Of a stretch of 6,287 bases of DNA, positions 1 through 6,246 are shown one piece after another. The notes beneath the pieces are model-generated. The model saw only the letters and a list, made by a program, of their open reading frames with translations. It searched no databases and had not been told where the DNA came from. Source of the stretch: Clostridia bacterium. Lineage in GTDB: Bacteria > Bacillota > Clostridia > Christensenellales > Aristaeellaceae. The stretch lies in assembly GCA_017412445.1 (NCBI GenBank), contig JAFPYA010000109.1, positions 1 through 6,287 of the forward strand. The letters are read 5' to 3'. Within the stretch, counting starts at the first letter, position 1. The number at the start of each line of letters is the position of its first letter. Made by a program: the position numbers and the translations under genes.

Positions 1-359
1 TCCACGTTGAATGTCAGCTCAGGCAACTTTTCGCCGCGCTCGACTGCCTCGTTCCTGAGCCTGTTCGCCCTGTCTATCCACTCCAGCACTGCGTCCCTGG
101 ACTGCGCCTTGTCCATGCTGAGCAGGCGGTTCAAATGCGTATGAGGTTCAAATTCCTTGAGTGGCTCGCCGCCTACCCTGCGGGTCGGCGAGTCCTCCTC
201 CACGTGCCCGGTAAGCTTTTCAAGCCTTACGAGCTCATCGTACAGGCGGTCGTACTCCACGTCCGCCACGGTCGGCTTGTCGAGCACGTAGTACTCGTAG
301 CCGTAGCGGTTGAGAGTGTCCACAAAAAAGCGCATGCGGCGCAGGTTTTCATTGTCCAT
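1..359 (-). CDS. ligA: NAD+-dependent DNA ligase LigA, N-terminal part (cut by window edge)
   Basis: LigA seals nicks in duplex DNA using NAD+, joining Okazaki fragments and finishing repair. Only the first 119 codons plus two bases are present; the gene runs off the low-coordinate edge. Visible is the NMN/NAD-binding domain Ia: a YYVLDKPTVADVEYDRL block at residues 23-39 (Y36-D37 match the conserved Tyr-Asp of the family), then DSPTRRVGG at 56-64 and the SMDKA block at 81-85 (usually SLDNA). The sequence stops at LTFNV plus GA, just before the expected catalytic KxDG lysine. If the usual VExK pattern follows, that lysine would be near residue 122, against 115 in E. coli, so the linker looks slightly longer (inference). 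The ATG lies one base after the pcrA TAA, with a GGTGA Shine-Dalgarno (366-370) inside the pcrA end, 6 nt upstream. Coupled expression with pcrA is therefore likely. The family call is secure; completeness of the gene cannot be judged here. Confidence 0.95.
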   Translation of the reverse strand, partial: MDNENLRRMRFFVDTLNRYGYEYYVLDKPTVADVEYDRLYDELVRLEKLTGHVEEDSPTRRVGGEPLKEFEPHTHLNRLLSMDKAQSRDAVLEWIDRANRLRNEAVERGEKLPELTFNV

Positions 360-360
360 A

Positions 361-2568
361 TTATTTCACCAGCCTCATGGGTGCCATGTTTGCGTCCACA
401 GGTTTTATGCCTATTCTTTCGCCGAAATCTATGAGCAGTATTTTGCCGTCGGGGCGTATCTGCAAGACTGTACCAAAGCCGAAGGTTCTGTGCTGCACCC
501 TGTCGCCCACGTGGAACAGGGCGGCCTTCTGCTCGCCCATGCCCTTCTGAACGCCGGGGATGCCGTCAAGGCGCGGCCTCTCGCCGCTTTTTGCAAACGA
601 GTCGAGGCGCTGATTGGGCGACGAGGGGGAAAGGCGCGTTGGCGCGGCGACCCTGCGGCCGTCGTCGAGGAGTTCTCTGGGTATCTCGCCCACGAAGCGG
701 GAAATCATGTTTGAGCGGCGCTCGTTGTAGAGCACGCGGTTTCTTGCACAGCTCAGAAACAGGCGGCGCTTTGCGCGGGTCACGCCCACGTACATGAGCC
801 TCCTCTCCTCCTCGAGCTCCTCATCGTCGAATGTGGCGCGGGTGAGTGGAAACACTCCCTCCTCAAGCCCGACAATGAACACCGCTCCGAATTCGAGGCC
901 CTTTGCGGCGTGCAGCGTCATCAGCGTGACGGTGCGCGTCCTTTCGTCCAGTCTGTCGGCGTCAGTGACCAGAGCCACGTTTTCGAGGAAGCCCGTAAGG
1001 CCGTCCTCGGGGTTCTGGCGCGCGTATTCGCCCACGGCGGATATCAATTCATGTATGTTCTCGGTGCGGCTCACGTCCTCGGGCTCGCGGCTCACCTCGT
1101 ATTGCTTGAGTATGCCGGTCTCATTTATGAGCGACTGAACCACCTCGTCGGCGGGCGCAGTCTTCATCATCTGCCTGTATTTGCTTATAAGGTCGCCAAA
1201 GAGCTTGAGGGCATTTCGTGAGCGCGCGGCGAGCTCCGGATAGTCACCCATCCAGATGGCGTTGAGCAGGCTCATGTTGCGCACAGCCGCGTGCTGCGAA
1301 AGCGCTTCAATGGTGCTGTCGCCTATGCCTCTGCGAGGCTCGTTTACGGCGCGCCTGAAGGACACGTCGTCAAGAGGATTCACGAGCAGCCTCAGATAGG
1401 CGATTATGTCCTTGATTTCCTTGCGGTCGTAAAACTTGAGGCCGCCGTACACGCCGTACTTTATGCCGCGCCTGACAAGCGCCTCTTCAAGCACGCGGGA
1501 CTGGGCGTTTGTACGGTAGAGCACCGCCATGTCGCCGAAATCAAAGCCGGAGCGATTGAGCGCGCTTATGTTGTCGCAAACCCAGGCGGCCTCCTCCCTT
1601 TCGTCCGAGGCGCGGTAGAAGCGCACCTTTTCGCCCTGCTCCGCCTGCGTCCAGAGTGCCTTTTCCTTGCGCGACGAGTTGTTTTTTATAACCTTGTTCG
1701 CTGCGGCAAGTATGTTGCCCGTGGAGCGGTAGTTTTCCTCAAGCTTCACCACGGTGCAGCCCGGAAAGTCCTTTTCAAACGAGAGTATGTTTCCTATGTC
1801 CGCGCCGCGCCATGAGTATATCGACTGGTCGTCGTCGCCCACCACGCACAGATTCTTGTTTTGTCCGGAAAGCAGGCGCACAAGCTGGTACTGGGCGACA
1901 TTGGTGTCCTGATACTCATCGACCATAATGTAGCGGAACTTGTTCTGATAATACTCAAGCACGGGTGGCTGGTCGCTGAGCAGCTCAAGCGTCTTTATAA
2001 GAAGATCGTCGAAGTCCAGCGCGTTGTTGCTTTTTAGCGTCTCCTCGTAAAGCTTGTATACAAGGTAGTACGGCTTTTCGCGCACGCCGCTGTTTTCGCT
2101 GAACCACTCCTCCGGGGTCAGCATGCGGTTCTTCGCGTCCGAGATTACCGCCTTCACGCTTTTTGGCGGATAGTTCTTTTCGTTTATGTTCAGGCTCTTT
2201 ATGCAGCGCTTTATGACCACGTTTTTGTCGTCGTCGTCATAAATCGTAAAATCGCGGCTGTAGCCTATCTTCTCTATGTCGCGCCTGAGCATCCTTGCGC
2301 AGCAGGCGTGAAAAGTCATGACCCATGTATCCGAAGCCCCTCCGCCGGTGAGCCTGTCCACCCTTTCGCGCATTTCGCGCGCGGCCTTATTGGTGAAAGT
2401 TATCATGAGTATGTTCCACGGGGCTATGCCCATGTCAATCATGTGCGCGAGCCTGTAGGTGAGCGCGCGGGTTTTGCCAGAGCCTGCGCCGGCCAGAATA
2501 AGCACGGGGCCGTCTATGGTTTCGGCAGCAAGGCGCTGCTCGGGATTGAGCATATTGAGATCCGTCAT
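361..2568 (-). CDS. pcrA: ATP-dependent 3'-5' DNA helicase PcrA (UvrD/Rep, superfamily 1)
   Basis: This 735-residue protein has the full SF1A helicase motif set: the Q-motif region LNPEQ (7-11), Walker A AGAGSGKT (26-33), motif Ia ITFTNKAAR (56-64), motif II VDEYQDTN (216-223, the DExx box), motif III around VGDDDQSIYSWRGA (243-256), motif IV EENYRST (277-283), motif V TLMTLHAAKGLEF (548-560) and motif VI YVGVTRAKRR (593-602). A poorly conserved linker (about 636-682) leads to a C-terminal Tudor-like domain (about 683-735, FHVGDRVQHRTFGFGTV), which in known PcrA/UvrD proteins contacts RNA polymerase. The length is normal and no motif is broken. PcrA unwinds DNA in repair, rolling-circle plasmid replication and transcription-replication conflict. 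The start ATG has a GAGG Shine-Dalgarno 5 nt upstream and its own promoter at 2603-2631. It is followed after one base by ligA, the standard Bacillota pairing. No pcrB-like gene precedes it; the upstream neighbour is a HAD phosphatase. PcrA is preferred over UvrD by context; by sequence the two are one family. Confidence 0.97.
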   Translation of the reverse strand: MTDLNMLNPEQRLAAETIDGPVLILAGAGSGKTRALTYRLAHMIDMGIAPWNILMITFTNKAAREMRERVDRLTGGGASDTWVMTFHACCARMLRRDIEKIGYSRDFTIYDDDDKNVVIKRCIKSLNINEKNYPPKSVKAVISDAKNRMLTPEEWFSENSGVREKPYYLVYKLYEETLKSNNALDFDDLLIKTLELLSDQPPVLEYYQNKFRYIMVDEYQDTNVAQYQLVRLLSGQNKNLCVVGDDDQSIYSWRGADIGNILSFEKDFPGCTVVKLEENYRSTGNILAAANKVIKNNSSRKEKALWTQAEQGEKVRFYRASDEREEAAWVCDNISALNRSGFDFGDMAVLYRTNAQSRVLEEALVRRGIKYGVYGGLKFYDRKEIKDIIAYLRLLVNPLDDVSFRRAVNEPRRGIGDSTIEALSQHAAVRNMSLLNAIWMGDYPELAARSRNALKLFGDLISKYRQMMKTAPADEVVQSLINETGILKQYEVSREPEDVSRTENIHELISAVGEYARQNPEDGLTGFLENVALVTDADRLDERTRTVTLMTLHAAKGLEFGAVFIVGLEEGVFPLTRATFDDEELEEERRLMYVGVTRAKRRLFLSCARNRVLYNERRSNMISRFVGEIPRELLDDGRRVAAPTRLSPSSPNQRLDSFAKSGERPRLDGIPGVQKGMGEQKAALFHVGDRVQHRTFGFGTVLQIRPDGKILLIDFGERIGIKPVDANMAPMRLVK

Positions 2569-2602
2569 GTTTTCCTCATTGAATCAATAATCATTTTTGA
2601 AT

Positions 2603-2631
2603 AGTATAACATCTGCCGCGCCTTTTATCAA
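2603..2631 (-). promoter_or_regulatory. Sigma-A-type promoter for pcrA-ligA
   Basis: Read on the minus strand, a -35 hexamer TTGATA (2626-2631) is followed by exactly 17 bp and a -10 hexamer TATACT (2603-2608). The bases before the -10 read TGT, giving an extended TGn -10 element. Each hexamer differs from consensus at one position. Transcription would start near 2596-2598 (a run of A), leaving a leader of about 28 nt that contains the pcrA Shine-Dalgarno. This is the only gap of any size between genes in the window, so pcrA-ligA probably has its own start in addition to any readthrough from the tyrS cluster. Start-site mapping is the missing evidence. Confidence 0.75.
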
Positions 2632-2640
2632 GCGCGGCAG
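2613..2640. repeat. Perfect 9-bp inverted repeat overlapping the pcrA promoter
   Basis: The arms CTGCCGCGC (2613-2621) and GCGCGGCAG (2632-2640) are perfect reverse complements around a 10-bp centre. In minus-strand RNA the stem could extend by a U-G and a U-A pair to 11 pairs with a GAUAAA hexaloop. On the opposite strand the same positions would be C-A and A-T, so folding favours minus-strand RNA. The -35 hexamer sits in the centre and one arm fills much of the promoter spacer. It could be a dimeric operator for pcrA, or a weak terminator for the HAD gene that ends 22 bp upstream. The bases after the stem (ATGTTATACT) are not a proper T-tract, so a simple intrinsic terminator is not well supported. 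Confidence 0.7.
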
Positions 2641-2662
2641 AGAAAAGTTTTAGAGAGCCGTT

Positions 2663-3493
2663 CTATTTATAGCCAAGCACCTTATCGTATATAAGCCTGC
2701 CCACCCCGCCTTCAGTGTTGGCCGGGGCTATATATTTGGCGACGGCTTTGGTTTCGTCCACCGCGTTGCCCATGGCGACAGGGTAGCCCACCGCCTTAAG
2801 CAGCGCTATGTCGTTCGTGTGGTCGCCGAAGGCCATGGCCTCCTGAGGGTCTATGCCGAAATGTGCGCAAAGTATCTTAACTGCACTGCCCTTGTCCACG
2901 CCCTTTGCCATAACCTCGCAGTTGTCCCACCATGAGGACGAATGCTCAATGTGCCTGTCGTCAAGCGCGCGCTTAACCTTGTCCATCATGCCGCTCTCGT
3001 CGGAAAACGCCACGAATTTGTATATGCCCCCGTACTCCGCCTGAGAGGGCTCATCGGGAAATTCAAGCCCAAGTATCTGGCGGTTTTTGAGGTACATCTC
3101 AAGCGAATGCTTGTGGATTTTTGATATGCGCTCGCGGTTGAACACATAGTTTTTTGTCGAGGTGTAGATTTCAAAATAAACGCCCGTTTCATACAGCGTT
3201 TCGCACACCTCGCGTGCGTAGCCCTCTTCAAACACGCCCTCGTATATGCATTTTTCGCCTGGCTGCAGGTCGATTCGCGCACCGTTTGCCGAGATTATGG
3301 CTATCTCATCGCATATTTCGGCGGCGTTCGAGATAAGAAACCTGAAGTTTCTGCCGCTCACCAGCGCAAGCCTTATGCCCCGTGCGCGGCACTCCCTGAG
3401 TGCGCGAATGTTGATTTCGGGTATACCGCCGTTTGCCAGGAGCGTGCCGTCCATGTCCATGCAGATGAGCTTTACGTTTGAGGCTTCGGGCAT
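2663..3493 (-). CDS. Cof-type HAD-superfamily hydrolase (IIB cap), probable sugar-phosphate or nucleotide phosphatase
   Basis: The four HAD motifs are present (numbering from this start; add 2 for the longer form): motif I DMDGTL (13-18, nucleophile D13, acid/base D15), motif II VSGR (45-48, Ser46), motif III lysine in GVDKG (K201) and motif IV GDHTND (223-228). A large insert between motifs II and III is the C2B cap that defines the Cof/YidA/YwpJ class. These soluble, Mg2+-dependent enzymes remove phosphate from sugar phosphates, FMN, PLP precursors or similar; the substrate cannot be read from sequence. All catalytic residues are intact and the length (276 aa) is typical. I chose ATG 3491-3493 because GGAGG lies 7 nt upstream; the ATG at 3497-3499, which would give 278 aa and an ATGA overlap with the upstream stop, has the same GGAGG only 1 nt away. 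It follows the pseudouridine synthase gene directly and is the last gene of the tyrS cluster. Confidence 0.93.
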   Translation of the reverse strand: MPEASNVKLICMDMDGTLLANGGIPEINIRALRECRARGIRLALVSGRNFRFLISNAAEICDEIAIISANGARIDLQPGEKCIYEGVFEEGYAREVCETLYETGVYFEIYTSTKNYVFNRERISKIHKHSLEMYLKNRQILGLEFPDEPSQAEYGGIYKFVAFSDESGMMDKVKRALDDRHIEHSSSWWDNCEVMAKGVDKGSAVKILCAHFGIDPQEAMAFGDHTNDIALLKAVGYPVAMGNAVDETKAVAKYIAPANTEGGVGRLIYDKVLGYK

Positions 3494-3495
3494 AA

Positions 3496-4368
3496 TCATT
3501 CCTCCGGTTTTACGAGGCTGAAGCTGAGGCCGCGGTATGGGCCTGCCGCTTCACAGTCGCGTATTATGATTTTTTCGCTGGTTAGGTCGGTCTCGGTTTT
3601 GTTCAGGCGGCGGTTTATATCCCTGTCGCCGTATTTGTCGTCGCCCAGCAACGGATGTCCGATTGAAGAAAGCTGAGCGCGAATCTGGTGAGTGCGCCCC
3701 GTGGGTATGGTGATGTCAAGGACGCTGAGAAGAATGCCTTGCTGTTTGTATTCTTTTCTTACGCTGTAGCGGGTTTCGGCCTCGAGCGCTCCGCTCGAAT
3801 ACGCGCTTACCGCCTTGACTCTGGATTGCTTTGCGTCCTTTGTGATGTAGCCCCTGATTGTGCCGTGCTTTTCAGGCATTCTCCCAGTCACCGTGGCCGA
3901 ATAGTGCTTTTCGACGAGGTGCTCCCTGAACAGGCGAACAAGCTCCTTTTCGGCATCCTCGTCAAGCGCTGCAAGCATCACGCCCGCGGTACCCGTGTCG
4001 AGCCTGTGCACGAGCCTCGCATCGGGGTTAATAAGCTTAAGGCGGCTAAGCGCTGTGTCCTCCCCTATGCCCATGTCGTCCTTGTCCACAGGCAGACCCG
4101 CGGGCTTTGCAAAGCAGAGCATGTGCGCGTCGGAATAGATGATTCTTAACATGAGGTCATATTTGCCCTCAAGGTAGCACACGATTGCATCGCCGCTGCT
4201 TACAAGGGCTTCGCCGCCCGCGCGCTCGCCGTTGAGCTTTACCTGACGCGCGGACAGAAGCTTGTTAATCCTGACCCTGCCGAGCATCGGATAGGCTCTG
4301 TCGAGGTAAGTCGCAACGCGCATGCCGTTGACGCCGCCGGGCACACTGCTTTCAAGCTTCGTCAGCAT
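3496..4368 (-). CDS. RluA-family pseudouridine synthase with N-terminal S4 domain
   Basis: This 290-residue protein should convert uridine to pseudouridine in rRNA or tRNA. An S4-like RNA-binding domain occupies about residues 16-65 (VATYLDRAYPMLGRVRINKLL, then VKLNGERA). The catalytic domain follows, with YSDAHMLCFAKPAGLPV (78-94), the RluA-family active-site block HRLDTGTAG (121-129; catalytic aspartate D124) and the GRTHQIRAQL motif (224-233), then HPLLGDDKYGD (238-248). The order of S4 then catalytic domain is that of the RluC/RluD branch, whose known targets are in 23S rRNA. The precise uridine cannot be assigned, so no symbol is given. The ATG has AGGA 8 nt upstream (4377-4380) and lies one base after the stop of the yigZ-family gene, which indicates coupling. 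The internal ATG at codon 16 lacks a good ribosome site, so the longer form is kept. Nothing appears truncated. Confidence 0.93.
   Translation of the reverse strand: MLTKLESSVPGGVNGMRVATYLDRAYPMLGRVRINKLLSARQVKLNGERAGGEALVSSGDAIVCYLEGKYDLMLRIIYSDAHMLCFAKPAGLPVDKDDMGIGEDTALSRLKLINPDARLVHRLDTGTAGVMLAALDEDAEKELVRLFREHLVEKHYSATVTGRMPEKHGTIRGYITKDAKQSRVKAVSAYSSGALEAETRYSVRKEYKQQGILLSVLDITIPTGRTHQIRAQLSSIGHPLLGDDKYGDRDINRRLNKTETDLTSEKIIIRDCEAAGPYRGLSFSLVKPEE
3501..3505 (-). promoter_or_regulatory. Ribosome binding site that decides the HAD gene start
   Basis: The minus strand reads GGAGG here, a near-perfect Shine-Dalgarno and the strongest one visible in the cluster. It is 1 nt from the first in-frame ATG (3497-3499) but 7 nt from the second (3491-3493). 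Normal spacing favours the second ATG as the start. The site lies within the last codons of the pseudouridine synthase gene, so a ribosome ending there could move straight to it. Confidence 0.75.
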
Positions 4369-4369
4369 T

Positions 4370-5008
4370 TTATATATCCTGCCATGCCCTGTAGATTTCG
4401 TCGAGCTTTACTATTTCTACCCTGCCGTCGAGCGCAGCGATAAACGCCTTTTCAAACTCGCCCGCGTCGCGGCTCCTTACGGATATCGTGATGGTCACTT
4501 TGTCGGTAAACTGCTTGTCATCCACGCTTACGCTCTGAGACGCAAGAAAGTACTCCGCCCGCCCCAAAAGCGAGTAGGCGATTTCGGCTGCGTATATGGT
4601 AGTTGGATATACCGTGCCCACGCCGCAGGCGTCTATCGCAAGCGCAGTGCCCTGCGAGTAGGCTCTTACGAGGCCGCCCGCACCCAGCAGCACGCCGCCA
4701 AAGTAGCGGGTGATTATGACTATGAGGTTGGTTACGCCTCGCGCCTTGATTACTTCCATCATGGGCAGGCCTGCCGTACCGCCCGGCTCTCCGTCGTCGC
4801 TGTAGCGCATTATGCCCATGTTCGCGCCTATTGCGTAAGCATAGCAATTATGCGTGGCATCCTGATGGATGCCGCGCACATGCTTTAAGAATGAAAGTGC
4901 TTCCTCCTCGCTGCCGGCGGGAAACCCCCGGCAGATGAAGCGGGACTTGTTGATTATAAGCTCGTCCTTCGAGGCGGAGAGCAGGGTTTTATAGGGCTTG
5001 AGCTCCAT
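4370..5008 (-). CDS. YigZ/IMPACT-family protein (UPF0029 plus C-terminal DUF1949)
   Basis: At 212 residues this matches the usual size of bacterial YigZ proteins. The IMPACT-domain signatures are all present: KSRFI (21-25), DATHNCYAY (50-58), DDGEPGGTAG (71-80), ITRYFGG (99-105) and LGAGGLVRAY (108-117). The C-terminal part (about 138-205) fits the ferredoxin-like DUF1949 domain. The biochemical role of the bacterial family is not settled. Its eukaryotic relatives IMPACT/Yih1 damp Gcn2 signalling through Gcn1, but they carry an RWD domain that is absent here, so that role should not be carried over. No signal peptide or membrane segment is seen, so it should be cytosolic. The start ATG shares its A with the tyrS stop (TAATG, 1-nt overlap). 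I see no Shine-Dalgarno in the preceding 25 bases, which suggests re-initiation by ribosomes finishing tyrS. The next gene begins one base after the stop. Confidence 0.92.
   Translation of the reverse strand: MELKPYKTLLSASKDELIINKSRFICRGFPAGSEEEALSFLKHVRGIHQDATHNCYAYAIGANMGIMRYSDDGEPGGTAGLPMMEVIKARGVTNLIVIITRYFGGVLLGAGGLVRAYSQGTALAIDACGVGTVYPTTIYAAEIAYSLLGRAEYFLASQSVSVDDKQFTDKVTITISVRSRDAGEFEKAFIAALDGRVEIVKLDEIYRAWQDI
4911..4934 (-). repeat. Strong GC hairpin inside the yigZ-family gene
   Basis: On the minus strand a 7-bp stem CTGCCGG/CCGGCAG continues, after a bulged G, into GGG/CCC around a TTT loop. It lies about 75-98 nt into the yigZ-family reading frame and encodes the RGFPAGS stretch. 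No T-run follows, so it is not an intrinsic terminator. It may only reflect GC-rich codons; any effect on translation is a guess. Confidence 0.4.
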
Positions 5009-6246
5009 TATTTTTTGAGCACAAGCAGGTGATACGCCTTCTTGCCACGGCGGATGAGCAGTCCGTCACCCTTTAGCATATCTTCGGTGATGCGGTAGTC
5101 CTCGTCGGTCACCTTGTCGTTGCCGATGTAGAGGCCGCCCGCCTGTATGGCCTTGCGCGCTTCTCCGTTGCTCTTGAACAGGCCGACCTTTGCCGCCCAG
5201 GCGAGCAGACGGTTTTCTTCCTTAAGCTCCTCGACGCTTACCTCGGTGGTGGGAGTTGAGCCCGCCTGACCCGCGCCGGAGAACAACGCTTCGGCTGCGG
5301 CCTTGGCCTTGTTGGCCTCCTCCTCGCCATGGATGAGCTTGGTGACCTCATATGCCAGCACAACCTTGGCTTCGTTTATCTTGCTGTCCTTGAGCGCACC
5401 CAGACGCCTGACCTCGTCCATGGGCAGGAAGGTGAGCAGCGCCAGGCACTTTTCTACGTCCGCATCGTCCACGTTTCTCCAGTACTGGTAGAAATCGTAG
5501 GGACTGGTCTTGGCGGGATCGAGCCACAGCGCGCCCTTTTCGGTTTTGCCCATCTTGCGGCCGTCGTGGGTGAGCAGCAGCTTAAAGGTGAGCGCAAAGG
5601 CGGGCTTTTCGAGCTTTCTGCGAATCAAATCCGCGCCGGCCAGCATGTTGCTCCACTGGTCGTCGCCGCCGGTCTCGAGCGTGCAGCCGTAGGTCTCAAA
5701 CAGCTTTAAAAAGTCGTAGGACTGCATGAGCATGTAGCTGAATTCAAGGAAGGTGAGCCCCTTCTCCATCCTCTGCCTGTAGCAGTCGGCAGTCAGCATG
5801 CGGTTTACGCTGAACAGCGAGCCGACCTCGCGCATGAAGTTAAGGAAGTTGAGGTTCCTGAGCCAATCGGCGTTGTTTACGATGACGGCGGAGTTGGGCT
5901 TGCTTTCGTCAAAGTCCAAAAAGCGCTCCATTTGCTTTTTGATGTGCGCCACGTTGTCGTCGATGGTCTCGACGGTCATCATCTTGCGCATGTCGGTTTT
6001 GCCGGAGGGATCGCCTATCATGGCGGTGCCGCCGCCCATGAGCGCGATGGGCTTGTGACCCGCCTTCTGCAGGTGAGCCATTGCCATTATCGGGATGTAG
6101 TGGCCGATGTGCAGACTGTCGGCGGTGGGGTCAAAGCCCGTGTAAAAGGTGATGGGCCCCTCTTCAAAGGCCTTGTTCAGCTCATCTTCAAAAGTCGTCT
6201 GTGCTACAAATCCGCGCTCGCGCAGGATGTCCAGTGCGTTTTTCAT
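5008..6246 (-). CDS. tyrS: Tyrosyl-tRNA synthetase (class Ic, TyrS type)
   Basis: TyrRS activates tyrosine with ATP and charges tRNA-Tyr in the cytosol. The 412-residue protein has the class I signature HIGH (46-49) within YTGFDPTADSLHIGH (35-49), the MGGGTAMIGDPSG loop (70-82), the tyrosine-pocket block YMLMQSYD (171-178), GGDDQWSN (193-200), and KMGKT (231-235). The last is the TyrS-type variant of KMSKS (E. coli has KFGKT), which separates it from the TyrZ type with a true KMSKS. A C-terminal S4 tRNA-binding domain (about 345-412) includes LFKSNGEARKAIQAGGLYIG. The start ATG has AAGGAG (6255-6260) 8 nt upstream. It is the first visible gene of the cluster and overlaps the yigZ-family start by one base. 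Its isoleucine codons (12 ATC, 4 ATA, 1 ATT by hand count) differ from the ATA-rich neighbours, which fits high expression. Many Bacillota tyrS genes have a T-box leader; the window ends too soon to tell. Confidence 0.97.
   Translation of the reverse strand: MKNALDILRERGFVAQTTFEDELNKAFEEGPITFYTGFDPTADSLHIGHYIPIMAMAHLQKAGHKPIALMGGGTAMIGDPSGKTDMRKMMTVETIDDNVAHIKKQMERFLDFDESKPNSAVIVNNADWLRNLNFLNFMREVGSLFSVNRMLTADCYRQRMEKGLTFLEFSYMLMQSYDFLKLFETYGCTLETGGDDQWSNMLAGADLIRRKLEKPAFALTFKLLLTHDGRKMGKTEKGALWLDPAKTSPYDFYQYWRNVDDADVEKCLALLTFLPMDEVRRLGALKDSKINEAKVVLAYEVTKLIHGEEEANKAKAAAEALFSGAGQAGSTPTTEVSVEELKEENRLLAWAAKVGLFKSNGEARKAIQAGGLYIGNDKVTDEDYRITEDMLKGDGLLIRRGKKAYHLLVLKK

Noticed and set aside
797..835. 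CTC/CTCG-rich low-complexity stretch
   Set aside because: It encodes the acidic DDEELEEE segment just before helicase motif VI, which is normal for PcrA.
1291..1815. Plus-strand open frame of 174 codons opposite pcrA
   Set aside because: It is wholly antisense to the conserved helicase core and shows no family signature or ribosome site. The same applies to the shorter plus-strand frames at 310-714, 3688-4149 and 5329-5709.
2229..2240. GTC triplet run resembling a microsatellite
   Set aside because: It encodes four consecutive aspartates of PcrA (residues 111-114) and is too short to be a repeat locus.
2613..2640. Inverted repeat as a standard intrinsic terminator of the HAD gene
   Set aside because: The stem is good, but what follows in the direction of transcription is ATGTTATACT and not a T-run, and that stretch is better explained as the -10 region of a promoter. 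On the plus strand there is also no T-run directly after it.
3782..3798. 7-bp inverted repeat TCGAGCG/CGCTCGA with a 3-nt loop inside the rluA-family gene
   Set aside because: It lies within a continuous conserved reading frame with no T-run or promoter nearby; probably chance.
4322..4888. Plus-strand open frame of 188 codons opposite the yigZ and rluA genes
   Set aside because: It lies antisense to two genes with clear family motifs, has no ribosome site, and its translation has no recognisable domain. Open antisense frames are expected in GC-rich coding DNA.
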